A model generated the notes under the pieces. That model was not told where the DNA came from. It saw nothing but the letters and a program-made list of their open reading frames with translations, and ran no database searches. The position numbers were made by a program, and so were the translations under genes. This document shows, in pieces, positions 40,302 to 48,694 of a DNA stretch of 48,694 nucleotides. The stretch is from NCBI GenBank assembly GCA_910577735.1, contig CAJTOO010000024.1, forward strand, positions 1 to 48,694. Direction: 5' to 3'. How positions within the stretch are numbered: the first letter of the stretch is position 1; each line of letters starts with the position of its first letter. Source of the stretch: an uncultured Lachnospiraceae bacterium (GTDB taxonomy: Bacteria > Bacillota > Clostridia > Lachnospirales > Lachnospiraceae).

Positions 40302-41789
40302 ATGAACAAGGAATGCGTATTTAGTGAAGGAAAGGCGATGAACAGGGTAGCCCTGTCCTGTCATACAGTGTTGGCAGCTGTTCTGGCACTATCTTATCTT
40401 CTGGAGGTAATAAAGGGCGACAGGACGATTGGGTATTATCTGATCTTTTTAGTTTTGGCAGTGGGACCGGTCATTGTTGAGTTCCTGATGTATAAGAAAA
40501 GCCCGGAGAATGTGAGGCTTAAGTATGCGATAGGTGTTACATATACGATATTCTATGTGTTTGTGGTATTCACAACGGTGAACATGATTGCGTTTACCTT
40601 TATCATACCAATTTATTTAGTCTTGATCCTGTATTCTGATTTTAAATTGTGCGTGGGAGTGTCGGGCGTAGGATTTTTCGTCAATGTGGTATTTTTAGTC
40701 TGGCAGGGGATTGTAGGAAATATTGCGGCTGCTGATGCTGCAACTTATGAGATTCGGCTCTTTTTACTTTTGCTGATCGGAATCTTTATCTGTCTGTCTA
40801 CCAGGACACTGGATAAGATTAATAAAGTGAAACTTGAGGAGTTAAATAGAGAAAAAGATAATGTATCCGGTCTGCTTGACAGAGTGATGAACATATCCGG
40901 GCAGATGTCCGAGGGGATTGTGGATGTAGCAGAACAGATGAAGGAATTGGGCGCTGCGGTATCCGAGACCACAAATGCAATGCAGGAGGTATCGGCGGGC
41001 ACCAATGAGGCGGCGGAATCTATACAGAATCAGTTGGGGAAGACGGAAGAAATCCAGGATCACATCGGGCAGATGAATGACGTGATGGATGCCATTGCCC
41101 ACAGTATGGAAGAGGCCAAGGGAAATGTGCATCTGGGTAAAGAAAATATAGATACACTGGTGAAGCAGATGACAGTCTCTGAGGGAGCCGGCAGAGAAGT
41201 GGTGGAAGATATGAAAGCATTGGAAGAGTACACATCCAATATGCAGTCCATCATCGACCTGATTACCAATGTGGCAAGTCAGACCAGTCTGCTTGCTTTA
41301 AATGCCAGCATTGAGGCGGCATGCGCCGGGGAAGCGGGCAGAGGCTTTGCGGTGGTGGCATCAGAGATATCCAGTCTGGCGAACCAGACCCAGAGCGCCA
41401 CAGTCAACATCACGGATGTGATTCAAAGTGTTTCAGAGAAACTGGGCATTGCCATGAAAGCAGTGGATCAGCTGATGAAGAGCAATGCGAAGCAGAATGA
41501 ATCTGCCACGGCGGCGGCAGACAGCTTTGAGAAGATTGCAGACAGTACGAACCAGGTAGATGAGCAGAACGGGCGCCTGGACCGGGCTATGGAGCAGCTG
41601 GCGGCGGCCAATGGCGTCATTGTGGAGAGTATACAGACGATTTCAGCGATTATGGAGGAAGTATCTGCGCATTCACAGGAAACCTATTCCGTGAGTGAAA
41701 GAAATACAAAGATTGTAGGCGAAGTGGAACGGTTAGTGGAGGATTTAAGCAGTCAGGCGAAGCGTCTGAACCAGAGCCAGGATATGTGA
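40302..41789 (+). CDS. Methyl-accepting chemotaxis protein without an extracellular sensor domain
   Basis: This 495-residue protein has about six membrane helices (15-175) with short loops and no periplasmic sensor domain, then a cytoplasmic coiled-coil signalling domain. The hairpin tip reads ITNVASQTSLLALNASIEAACAGEAGRGFAVVASEISSLANQT; the usual EAARAGE has cysteine instead of arginine. It may sense membrane or internal cues. No che or flagellar gene is nearby. AGGAGG is eight bases before the ATG at 40302. Confidence 0.93.
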   Translation: MNKECVFSEGKAMNRVALSCHTVLAAVLALSYLLEVIKGDRTIGYYLIFLVLAVGPVIVEFLMYKKSPENVRLKYAIGVTYTIFYVFVVFTTVNMIAFTFIIPIYLVLILYSDFKLCVGVSGVGFFVNVVFLVWQGIVGNIAAADAATYEIRLFLLLLIGIFICLSTRTLDKINKVKLEELNREKDNVSGLLDRVMNISGQMSEGIVDVAEQMKELGAAVSETTNAMQEVSAGTNEAAESIQNQLGKTEEIQDHIGQMNDVMDAIAHSMEEAKGNVHLGKENIDTLVKQMTVSEGAGREVVEDMKALEEYTSNMQSIIDLITNVASQTSLLALNASIEAACAGEAGRGFAVVASEISSLANQTQSATVNITDVIQSVSEKLGIAMKAVDQLMKSNAKQNESATAAADSFEKIADSTNQVDEQNGRLDRAMEQLAAANGVIVESIQTISAIMEEVSAHSQETYSVSERNTKIVGEVERLVEDLSSQAKRLNQSQDM

Positions 41790-41925
41790 CGGCTTGCCTG
41801 ACTTATGGCAGGCTTCATTTCACCGTTATGCAAGGGGCGGCATGTCAGCCAGGCATCTTATATTTAAGGTTGGTGTCTGTTGATATATAGTAAATGACAT
41901 AATGAATAATTAATGGAGGTTAAGT

Positions 41926-42609
41926 ATGGGTATCATGACAAGATTTAAGGACATTATGGCGGCCAATGTGAATGCGCTCTTAGACAAGGCGGAAGACCCG
42001 GAAAAGATGATCGATCAGTATCTGCGGAACTTAGAAACCGATTTTGCCAAAGTAAAAGCGGAGACAGCATCTGTCATGGCGGAGGAGAAGTCGGCCAGAA
42101 GGAAACTGGATGAGTGCAGTGAGGAGATCGCTAAGATGGGCGAGTATGCCAAAAAGGCAGTGGCAGCAGGCAATGACAATGATGCCCGCCGGTTCTTAGA
42201 GAAAAAGAGCGAGCTTACCCAGAAGCAGGAAGTCCTTACGAAAAATTATGAACTTGCACAGGCTAATTCTGTCAAGATGAGACAGATGCATGACAAGCTG
42301 GAGAGTGATATCCAGGCTATGAAGAGCAAGCGAGACATGCTCAAAGCCAAGGTCAAAGTGGCACAGACCCAGAGAAAGATTAATGAGATGGGTTCCGGTA
42401 TGGAGAGTGCGGGTAACAATGCGGCGGCTTTTGAGAGAATGGAAGAAAAAGTCAACAGGATGCTGGATGAGGCAGATGCAGTTGGAGAATTGAATACTTC
42501 CAGCGAAGAGGAGGACCTTGATAAGCTGGCATCTAAGTATGACAGCACGGAGACTGTTTCAGCGGTAGATGATGAGCTGGCGGCGTTAAAGGCAGAAATG
42601 GGCATGTAA
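41926..42609 (+). CDS. PspA/IM30-family membrane stress protein
   Basis: This 227-residue, mostly coiled-coil protein belongs to PspA/Vipp1, ESCRT-III-like proteins that form assemblies on stressed membranes. It starts with the family hallmark MGIMTRFKDIMAANVNALLDKAEDPEKMIDQYLRNLETDF and keeps the long helical hairpin to about residue 180. ATGGAGG is upstream. The next gene, 34 bases on, is an SPFH protein, a known companion of PspA in Bacillus-type loci, so the two likely guard the membrane together. Confidence 0.95.
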   Translation: MGIMTRFKDIMAANVNALLDKAEDPEKMIDQYLRNLETDFAKVKAETASVMAEEKSARRKLDECSEEIAKMGEYAKKAVAAGNDNDARRFLEKKSELTQKQEVLTKNYELAQANSVKMRQMHDKLESDIQAMKSKRDMLKAKVKVAQTQRKINEMGSGMESAGNNAAAFERMEEKVNRMLDEADAVGELNTSSEEEDLDKLASKYDSTETVSAVDDELAALKAEMGM

Positions 42610-42643
42610 GGACAGTTATACACAGAGACATAAGGAGAAAGAA

Positions 42644-43618
42644 ATGGGATTTTTTAAGAACCAGTTTTCCAGTGTGATAGAGTGGAATGAGACCAGAGAG
42701 GGTGTCTTATTCTATAAATTTCAGAATCAGGAGATTAAGAAGGGTTCCAGGCTGATCATTCGTCCGGGACAGGACGCGATATTTCTATACAATGGCCGTG
42801 TAGAAGGTATTTTTGAGGATGACGGCGACTATGATATTGAGTCAGATATTATTCCTTTTCTGACTACCCTGAAGAGTTTTAAATTTGGTTTCAGTACACC
42901 TCTTCGGGCGGAAATACTCTTTATTAATACCAAGGAATTGTTAGTGAAATGGGGCACCAAGAACGCTATCAATCTGCAGGCGCCGGGACTTCCGGGTGGT
43001 ATGCCCATCCGTGCTTTCGGTACCTTCAGTTGTAAGATTGTGGAGCATGATGTGGTCATTGAGAAGCTGGCAGGCATCCGTCAGATTTACACGGTAGAGG
43101 ATGTAAAAGAGCGGATTGTTGCAAGTCTTGACCAGCTGCTTATGGCATGGATCAGCAGAGAGGGACGGGATATGTTTAATCTGCAGGCGGATGCCAGAAA
43201 CATTGCCAAAGGGATTGCCAGCGATCTTGATATGGATATGCGCAGGATCGGAATTGGAATCACGGATTTTACAATCGAGAGCTTTTCTTATCCGGAAGAA
43301 ATCAAGAAAATGCAGGAGAAGGCGGCAGCCCAGTCCATGGTGGGCGATATGGGCAGATATACCCAGATAGCGGCGGCAGATGCCATGGGCAAAGGCGGCG
43401 GTGGCAGTCATATGGCTGCTGATATGGTGAGCATGCAGATGGGGATGGCCATGGGACAGCAGATGGTCAACCAGATGAATCTGAATGGCAGTTCCAATAT
43501 GGGGCAGCCTCAGCAGAGGGGAGCAGGCACTGGAACAGGGCCTAAGTTCTGCCCGAACTGCGGCACACCGACCACGGGATCAAAATTCTGTGGAAACTGC
43601 GGTAATCAATTATTTTAA
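42644..43618 (+). CDS. SPFH-domain protein with C-terminal zinc ribbon (YdjI-like)
   Basis: This 324-residue protein has an N-terminal SPFH/virion-core-like domain (ENQ-type start FFKNQFSSVIEWNETREGVLFYKF through FTIESFSYPEEIKKMQEKAAAQ), a G/M/Q-rich linker (about 245-300) and a C-terminal zinc ribbon with FCPNCGTPTTGSKFCGNCG. It matches B. subtilis YdjI, which localises with PspA at the membrane. AAGGAGAAAG precedes the ATG. It is transcribed with pspA. Confidence 0.93.
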   Translation: MGFFKNQFSSVIEWNETREGVLFYKFQNQEIKKGSRLIIRPGQDAIFLYNGRVEGIFEDDGDYDIESDIIPFLTTLKSFKFGFSTPLRAEILFINTKELLVKWGTKNAINLQAPGLPGGMPIRAFGTFSCKIVEHDVVIEKLAGIRQIYTVEDVKERIVASLDQLLMAWISREGRDMFNLQADARNIAKGIASDLDMDMRRIGIGITDFTIESFSYPEEIKKMQEKAAAQSMVGDMGRYTQIAAADAMGKGGGGSHMAADMVSMQMGMAMGQQMVNQMNLNGSSNMGQPQQRGAGTGTGPKFCPNCGTPTTGSKFCGNCGNQLF

Positions 43619-43719
43619 AAAGATTGAGAAAAATTGTTCAAGGATTTGACAGGCATGAAAGCATGCAGATACAGAATTTTTGACAGTGACGATAACAGCA
43701 GCTTGAGGATTAGAAAACA

Positions 43720-46095
43720 ATGAGTATATACGATACACTGAATGAAAGACAGAAGCAGGCTGTCATGCAGACACAGGGACCGGTTCTGATTTTAGCAGGA
43801 GCCGGTTCCGGCAAGACAAGAGTGCTGACACACAGGGTGGCATACCTGATCGACAGAGAGGGCGTGGCGCCTTATCATATTTTGGCCATTACCTTTACCA
43901 ACAAGGCGGCTGGTGAGATGCGGGAGAGAGTTGATAAGATTGTGGGATTTGGGGCAGAGCAGATCTGGGTATCCACATTTCATTCCACCTGTGTCAGGAT
44001 CCTGCGCAGATATATTGACCGCCTGGGATATGATAATAATTTCACGATTTATGATACGGATGACCAGAAAGGTATCATGAAGGAAGTCTGTAAAAAACTG
44101 CAGATTGATACCAAAATGCTGAAAGAACGCACGATTATGAGTGCCATATCTTCCGCCAAAGATGAATTGATCGATCCCATACAGTACGAGATGCAGAATG
44201 GTTTTGATTATAACGGCGGTAAGATTGCCAAGGCTTATCGGGCTTATCAGGAAACCCTGAAAAAGAATAATGCCTTGGACTTCGATGATCTGATCATGAA
44301 GACGGTGGAGCTTTTTAAGGCAGATGCCCGGGTGCTTGAAAGCTATCAGCAGCGTTTCCGCTATATCATGGTGGACGAGTATCAGGACACCAATACGGCT
44401 CAGTTTGAATTGATCAGGCTTCTGGCAGACAAATACAGGAATCTGTGTGTAGTGGGTGATGACGACCAGTCCATTTATAAGTTCCGGGGAGCTAATATTC
44501 GTAATATTCTGGATTTTGAGAAGATATACCCGGAGGCCTGTGTCATTAAGCTGGAACAGAATTACCGCTCCACCCAGGTGGTTCTGGATGCAGCCAATGC
44601 CGTCATCCGTAATAATACCGGACGGAAAGATAAGGCACTCTGGACAGAGAAGACGGAAGGAAACCGGATTCATTTCAGACAGTTTGACACGGCTTATGAG
44701 GAGGCCGAATACATAGCCGGGGATGTGGCAAAGAAGGCCAGGAAAGGGGAGGCTTCTTACGGAAGCTGTGCGGTCCTTTACCGTACCAATGCCCAGGCCC
44801 GCCTTTTGGAAGAACGTTTCATTATGGAAGGGATTCCCTATGATGTGATTGGTGGGACCAATTTCTATTCGAGACGGGAGATTAAAGATATCCTGGCGTA
44901 CTTAAAGACCATCGACAATGGACGGGATGATGTGGCAGTCAAGCGAATCATCAATGTACCCAGACGAGGGATTGGGGCCACCACCATTGTGCGGGTGCAG
45001 GAGTATGCAGATGAGAGGAATATCAGCTTTTATGATGCCCTGCGGGAAGCGGATCAGATCATGACCATAGGCAGAAGTGCCGCGAAATTAAAGCCCTTTG
45101 TGAACATGATACAGGCTTTCAGGAGTAAAATGGAGTTTTATGGTCTGGAAGAACTGGTTAAGGATATTCTGGAAACTACAGGGTACAGAAAAGAACTGGA
45201 AGAATCTGACGAAGAGGATGCGGCAGACCGTATTGAAAATATCGAGGAACTGATCAACAAAGTGGTTTCTTATGAAGAGACGCACGATGAGCCGCTCCTT
45301 AGCGAGTTTCTGGAAGAAGTGGCACTGGTGGCAGATGTTGACAGGGTGGATGAGGACTGCGACAGGGTTCTTTTGATGACCCTGCACAGCGCCAAGGGAT
45401 TGGAATTTCCCCACATCTATCTGGCAGGTATGGAGGATGGCATTTTTCCAAGTTATATGACGATCACGGCAGATGATCCCATGGAGATTGAGGAGGAGAG
45501 ACGCCTTGCCTATGTGGGGATTACCAGAGCCAAAGACGATCTGACCCTGACCTGTGCCAGACAGCGGATGATTCGGGGAGAGACACAGTATAACCCGGTG
45601 AGCCGTTTCGTGAAGGAGATACCGCCGCTGTTGCTGGATAATACATTGCCGGCGCCAAAACGAAAAGAGTACGAAACCTATGAAGAGGATTCGGAAGAAA
45701 GGAGCAGATTCCGGGCGAAGCCCTTTAGCGGCGGTGCCAAACTTCAGATGGCAGAAAAGACATTTGAAATAGAGCCGGCAAAACCGACTGTGTCAGTGAC
45801 GCCGAAAGCATTCACGGCAAAGCCGAAGGCTGTAGTGCGTCCCAAACGGACAGCCCTTGAGAACCAACCCTATATCACGAAGATGAATCAAGGTGTTGGG
45901 GCAGTTTCCATAGAACCTGTGACAAGTACCAGGCTTGGTTATGAAGTGGGTGACAGAGTGCGTCATATGCGCTATGGTGAGGGTACGGTCCTAAAGATTG
46001 AGGCAGGGCCAAGAGACAGCCAGGTGACGGTGGTCTTTGATGAGATAGGGCAGAAGATTATGTATGCCGGTTTTGCCAAACTTCAGAAAGTATAA
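43720..46095 (+). CDS. pcrA: UvrD/PcrA-type DNA helicase
   Basis: This 791-residue SF1A helicase acts in repair and replication. It contains the Walker A GAGSGKTRVLTHRVAYLI, motif II VDEYQDTN, motif III GDDDQSIYKFRGA, QNYRSTQ, and motifs V/VI LMTLHSAKGLEF and RRLAYVGITRAKDDL. The C-terminal part (about 730-791) has the PcrA-type Tudor-like domain (YEVGDRVRHMRYGEGTVLKIEAGPRDSQVTVVF) that binds RNA polymerase. TGAGGA precedes the ATG. Confidence 0.97.
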   Translation: MSIYDTLNERQKQAVMQTQGPVLILAGAGSGKTRVLTHRVAYLIDREGVAPYHILAITFTNKAAGEMRERVDKIVGFGAEQIWVSTFHSTCVRILRRYIDRLGYDNNFTIYDTDDQKGIMKEVCKKLQIDTKMLKERTIMSAISSAKDELIDPIQYEMQNGFDYNGGKIAKAYRAYQETLKKNNALDFDDLIMKTVELFKADARVLESYQQRFRYIMVDEYQDTNTAQFELIRLLADKYRNLCVVGDDDQSIYKFRGANIRNILDFEKIYPEACVIKLEQNYRSTQVVLDAANAVIRNNTGRKDKALWTEKTEGNRIHFRQFDTAYEEAEYIAGDVAKKARKGEASYGSCAVLYRTNAQARLLEERFIMEGIPYDVIGGTNFYSRREIKDILAYLKTIDNGRDDVAVKRIINVPRRGIGATTIVRVQEYADERNISFYDALREADQIMTIGRSAAKLKPFVNMIQAFRSKMEFYGLEELVKDILETTGYRKELEESDEEDAADRIENIEELINKVVSYEETHDEPLLSEFLEEVALVADVDRVDEDCDRVLLMTLHSAKGLEFPHIYLAGMEDGIFPSYMTITADDPMEIEEERRLAYVGITRAKDDLTLTCARQRMIRGETQYNPVSRFVKEIPPLLLDNTLPAPKRKEYETYEEDSEERSRFRAKPFSGGAKLQMAEKTFEIEPAKPTVSVTPKAFTAKPKAVVRPKRTALENQPYITKMNQGVGAVSIEPVTSTRLGYEVGDRVRHMRYGEGTVLKIEAGPRDSQVTVVFDEIGQKIMYAGFAKLQKV

Positions 46096-46217
46096 TTTTA
46101 TATTTTTCATAAAAAATTTATTGGGAACATATAGTAAAAAGCAAGAAGAAGTGGTATATTAAATTCATATAGGTTTGTGAATGTGATAACAAAATGATAG
46201 GAAAGAGAGGGTATATC

Positions 46218-46493
46218 ATGAGAAAAGCAGAGGTTTTGAATAAATTAGATGAGATTCTGGATAATGCACATGTGAGTGAACTTCTGGGCAGGAAAAAGGA
46301 AGAGGAGAAGAAGTGTAACAAACTTCTGTGGGTATTCGCTGTAATCGGTGCAGTTGCCGCAGTTGCTGCTATCGCATATGCCGTCTACCGTTATCTGACA
46401 CCTGATTATCTGGAAGATTTTGAGGACGATTTCGATGATGACTTCGACGATGATTTCTTTGAGGATGAAGAAGAGGAAGAAGCGGGCGAATAA
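46218..46493 (+). CDS. Small single-pass membrane protein with very acidic tail
   Basis: This 91-residue protein has a basic N-terminal helix (MRKAEVLNKLDEILDNAHVSELLGRKKEEEKK), one membrane segment (about 37-60, LLWVFAVIGAVAAVAAIAYAVYRYL) and a C-terminal tail of D/E/F residues (over 20 acids). The ATG at 46218 has AGAGAGGG upstream. No family function is known to me. The acidic tail could bind basic proteins or cations. It has its own terminator. Confidence 0.75.
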   Translation: MRKAEVLNKLDEILDNAHVSELLGRKKEEEKKCNKLLWVFAVIGAVAAVAAIAYAVYRYLTPDYLEDFEDDFDDDFDDDFFEDEEEEEAGE

Positions 46494-46509
46494 TCCGGAT
46501 GTTTTGAAC

Positions 46510-46542
46510 AGGTGGGGGATGTATAGCATCTCCCGCCTTTTT
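46510..46542 (+). terminator. Terminator after the acidic-tail gene
   Basis: A 12-bp stem (46510-46521 with 46527-46538), GGTGGGGGATG and CATCTCCCGCC with two G-U pairs, followed by five T. Confidence 0.8.
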
Positions 46543-46571
46543 AGGTTATATAAAAGAGGGAGAGCAAGGAT

Positions 46572-47984
46572 ATGAAAAAGGGACAAGTAGTGGAAGGTTT
46601 CGTGACGAGAATAGACTTTCCAAACAAGGGAATTGTGGCGTGTGAGGAAGGCACTTGTGTAGTAAAAAACGCTATACCGAGACAAAAAGTGCGCGCTGCC
46701 ATCAACAAGGCGAGGAAGGGAAAGGCAGAAGGGCGCCTTCTGGAAGTTCTGGAAACTTCTCCGTTGGAACAGGAAAGTCCCTGTCCTCATTTTGGACAGT
46801 GCGGCAGCTGTATTTACCTGAGCCTGCCTTATGAAGAAACCCTGAAAATAAAAGAAGAACAGGTAAGACGCCTGCTTGCGCCAGTGCTGTCCCGACAGCA
46901 GGAGGACTGGCATTATGAAAGCGCCAAGGCCAATCCTGCGGTTTTTGGCTATCGTAACAAGATGGAATTTACGTTCGGGGATGAGATGAAAGATGGGCCT
47001 CTGGCCCTTGGCATGCATAAGAGAGGGAGCTTCTATGATATCGTGTCAGTGAAAGATTGCCAGATTGTGGACGAGGATTATCGAAAGATTTTAGCCTGTA
47101 CCTTGCAATTTTTTCAGGAAAAGAAAGAGGAGGGACTGGCGGTAAATTTTTATCACAGACTGCGGCATGATGGCTATTTAAGACACCTTCTTGTGCGCAA
47201 GGCCGCACGAACGGGAGAGATTCTTATGGCGTTGGTGACCACAACCCAGACAGAGGGGATTCCGGAGACAAAGCTGCTTAAAGCATGGCAGGAACAGCTG
47301 CTGCAGCTTCCTTTACAGGGCGGGATTGTGGGCATTATGCATGTCAAGAATGATTCCCAGGCAGATGTGGTACAGAGTGATGAGACAGTGCTTCTCCGCG
47401 GGCGGGATTATTTTTATGAGGAACTGCTGGGGCTGAAATTTAAGATTTCCCTGTTTTCCTTTTTCCAGACGAACAGTTTCAGCGCGGAGCTTTTATACAA
47501 CACGGCCAGGGAATTTATTCAGGAAGCCCTGGAAGCGAAAGAAGGGCAGATTGTCTATGACCTCTACAGCGGGACAGGCACCATAGCTCAGATGCTTTCC
47601 CCGGTGGTGAAGAAAGTGATTGGTGTGGAGATTGTGGAAGAAGCTGTCGTGGCTGCCCGGGAAAATGCTGCCCTGAATAGTTTACATAACTGCGAATTTA
47701 TTGCCGGAGATGTATTAAAAGTATTGGATACGATAACGGAGCGTCCGGACTTGATTGTTTTGGATCCGCCCAGGGATGGCGTGCATCCGAAAGCCCTTTT
47801 AAAGATTATCGGGTATGGGGTGGAGAATATTCTGTATATATCCTGTAAGCCTACCAGTCTGGCCAGGGATCTGGAGGTGTTTTTGGACAATGGGTATGCG
47901 GTAAGAAGGTGTGTGGCGGTGGATCAGTTTTCCTGGACGGGGCATGTGGAGACTGTGGTGTTGATACAAAGGAAAGATACCTAG
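46572..47984 (+). CDS. rlmD: 23S rRNA (uracil-C5)-methyltransferase, RlmD/RumA type
   Basis: This 470-residue SAM-dependent enzyme methylates a uracil of 23S rRNA. It has an N-terminal TRAM domain, an iron-sulfur cysteine set (C71, C77, C80 in CPHFGQCGSC and C163 or so in VKDCQIV), the SAM loop VYDLYSGTGTIAQML, VLDPPRDGVHP, and the catalytic cysteine in LYISCKPTSLARDL. The ATG has a modest ribosome binding site (AGGGAGAGCAAGG). Its 3' end (HVETVVL) is a known insertion hotspot for integrative elements in related bacteria. Confidence 0.96.
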   Translation: MKKGQVVEGFVTRIDFPNKGIVACEEGTCVVKNAIPRQKVRAAINKARKGKAEGRLLEVLETSPLEQESPCPHFGQCGSCIYLSLPYEETLKIKEEQVRRLLAPVLSRQQEDWHYESAKANPAVFGYRNKMEFTFGDEMKDGPLALGMHKRGSFYDIVSVKDCQIVDEDYRKILACTLQFFQEKKEEGLAVNFYHRLRHDGYLRHLLVRKAARTGEILMALVTTTQTEGIPETKLLKAWQEQLLQLPLQGGIVGIMHVKNDSQADVVQSDETVLLRGRDYFYEELLGLKFKISLFSFFQTNSFSAELLYNTAREFIQEALEAKEGQIVYDLYSGTGTIAQMLSPVVKKVIGVEIVEEAVVAARENAALNSLHNCEFIAGDVLKVLDTITERPDLIVLDPPRDGVHPKALLKIIGYGVENILYISCKPTSLARDLEVFLDNGYAVRRCVAVDQFSWTGHVETVVLIQRKDT

Positions 47985-48035
47985 AAATCCTTGAATTTAT
48001 GCACTTTGTGACATTTTGAAGAAGGCGGGGACAGG

Positions 48036-48072
48036 AAAAGGCAGACGCTTTGACGGGGCGACTGCCTTTTTT
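48036..48072 (+). terminator. Terminator after rlmD
   Basis: AAAAGGCAG (48036-48044) pairs with CTGCCTTTT (48062-48070), followed by TT; the A-run on the left could also serve a minus-strand transcript from the Dabb gene. Confidence 0.75.
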
Positions 48073-48105
48073 GGGGTTGTTGATAAACTGGAATTTTTAG
48101 CTAAA

Positions 48106-48396
48106 TCAAATTTCATAATCAATACAAGCTCTATCAATTCTAATGGAATATACAAATTCTCCAAATTCCATGTGCAGTTGTGATTTTTGGTATTCATCTA
48201 ATGTTTCTACTGTATCGAAGTCAAAAATTAAAGCAACATCATAATTAGAAACTGGTGTTCTTTCCGCATTTCTAACTATATTAAATTGTTTTATTATATC
48301 TAATTCTCTTAACTTTTCAGCTCTTTCAAAAAATTCAATAATATTCTTTTCCCTATTATCCTCTTTTAATGTAAACATACATATATGCCTTATCAT
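48106..48396 (-). CDS. Dabb (stress-responsive A/B barrel) domain protein
   Basis: This 96-residue protein has the dimeric ferredoxin-like Dabb fold: MIRHICMFTLKEDNREK at the start, with the conserved histidine H4, and SNYDVALIFDFDTVETLDEYQKSQLHMEFGEFV at the centre. Family members are small stress or catabolic proteins of mixed function. It is more AT-rich than its neighbours and has GAGGAGG upstream. It may belong to an acquired segment next to rlmD. Confidence 0.85.
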   Translation of the reverse strand: MIRHICMFTLKEDNREKNIIEFFERAEKLRELDIIKQFNIVRNAERTPVSNYDVALIFDFDTVETLDEYQKSQLHMEFGEFVYSIRIDRACIDYEI

Positions 48397-48546
48397 TGTA
48401 TTCCCTCCTCCTGATCCCCATTTTTCGCTGGCTCTATTATATTACATTGTCTTTCCAGATGGAATAAGTTTTCACAAAAATTCTCCGTAAAATATCAATA
48501 TCTGTCGATTATCCCGTTCGGGTATCTGCTTATTCCCACTTCTTAA

Positions 48547-48694
48547 TTATTCTTTCTGTTGTTTTCTCTTTTCTGTAACGGAAGGCTCGTCACTGGCTAA
48601 TTCAATCACATCCAGTATGCCGCAGTCCAGTGTTTCACAAATACGAACCAATGTATCCATGCTGATATTTTTCCCTTCCTTACCCATGTTGGCA
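48547..48694 (-). CDS. XRE-family regulator, C-terminal part (cut by window edge)
   Basis: About 49 residues are readable on the minus strand: the end of a Cro/C1-type helix-turn-helix (ANMGKEGKNISMDTLVRICETLDCGILDVIEL) and a short charged tail ending in KRKQQKE. The N-terminus lies outside the window. Such small regulators are typical of mobile elements and islands. It points away from the window edge toward the Dabb gene. Confidence 0.75.
   Translation of the reverse strand, partial: ANMGKEGKNISMDTLVRICETLDCGILDVIELASDEPSVTEKRKQQKE

Noticed and set aside
43792..44673. 293-codon minus-strand frame inside pcrA
   Set aside because: Antisense of conserved helicase motifs, no ribosome binding site.
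46245..47018. 257-codon minus-strand frame
   Set aside because: Antisense to the acidic-tail gene and rlmD; crosses a terminator.

Overview
This window looks like a chromosomal segment of a gut-type Lachnospiraceae (Clostridia, Bacillota). The basis is the gene families and layout: class III fructose-bisphosphatase, YerC, DUF1836, a CUT1 sugar transporter without its own ATPase, AGGAGG ribosome binding sites, and Tn1549/Tn916-like conjugative element pieces. The genus cannot be fixed from the sequence alone.

Layout. (1) Positions 1-2940 are the tail of an integrative conjugative or mobilizable element: mobC, a relaxase, one AT-rich cargo gene, a structured non-coding stretch and an element end. 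(2) Positions 2941-8233 are ordinary chromosome: a class A penicillin-binding protein, a YigZ/IMPACT protein and MgtE. This block is flanked by a perfect 32-bp inverted repeat, so two related element ends face it from both sides. (3) Positions 8234 to about 15000 are an accessory island in decay. It holds a relaxase tail, a group II intron 5' part without its reverse transcriptase, a frameshifted tnpV, a TetR gene whose MFS partner is shredded by internal deletions, a truncated KTR-type gene, and intact RpiR, acetyltransferase, HAD, GNAT and VOC genes. (4) Positions 15181-26104 are a carbohydrate locus. An AraC regulator is divergent from a one-direction run: Gfo/Idh/MocA oxidoreductase, VOC protein, TIM-barrel isomerase/epimerase, sugar-binding lipoprotein, two permeases, GH43 glycosidase, SDR and a second, ligand-poor VOC protein. 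(5) Positions 26280-48105 are mostly housekeeping: typA, a tandem-OB SSB-like gene, a CobO-like gene, a lysine riboswitch with dapA then dapB, fbp, a low-complexity lipoprotein, a eukaryotic-type hisA, csp, yerC, a DMT transporter, tRNA-Gly(CCC), DUF1836 plus an Hpt protein, an orphan NMT1-like binding protein, a chemoreceptor, pspA plus an SPFH/zinc-ribbon gene, pcrA and rlmD. (6) The right edge has a Dabb protein and the tail of an XRE-type regulator.

Most interesting part. The 17.3-26.1 kb run imports an oligosaccharide or glycoside, cuts it inside the cell with GH43, and carries two oxidoreductases, a TIM-barrel enzyme and two VOC proteins. It has no xylose isomerase, sugar kinase or aldolase. 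This suggests an oxidative (keto-sugar) route rather than the usual isomerase/kinase pathway. That is an inference: the exact substrate and steps cannot be read from sequence. The second major theme is genome remodelling around the two opposed element ends and the deletion-ridden island.
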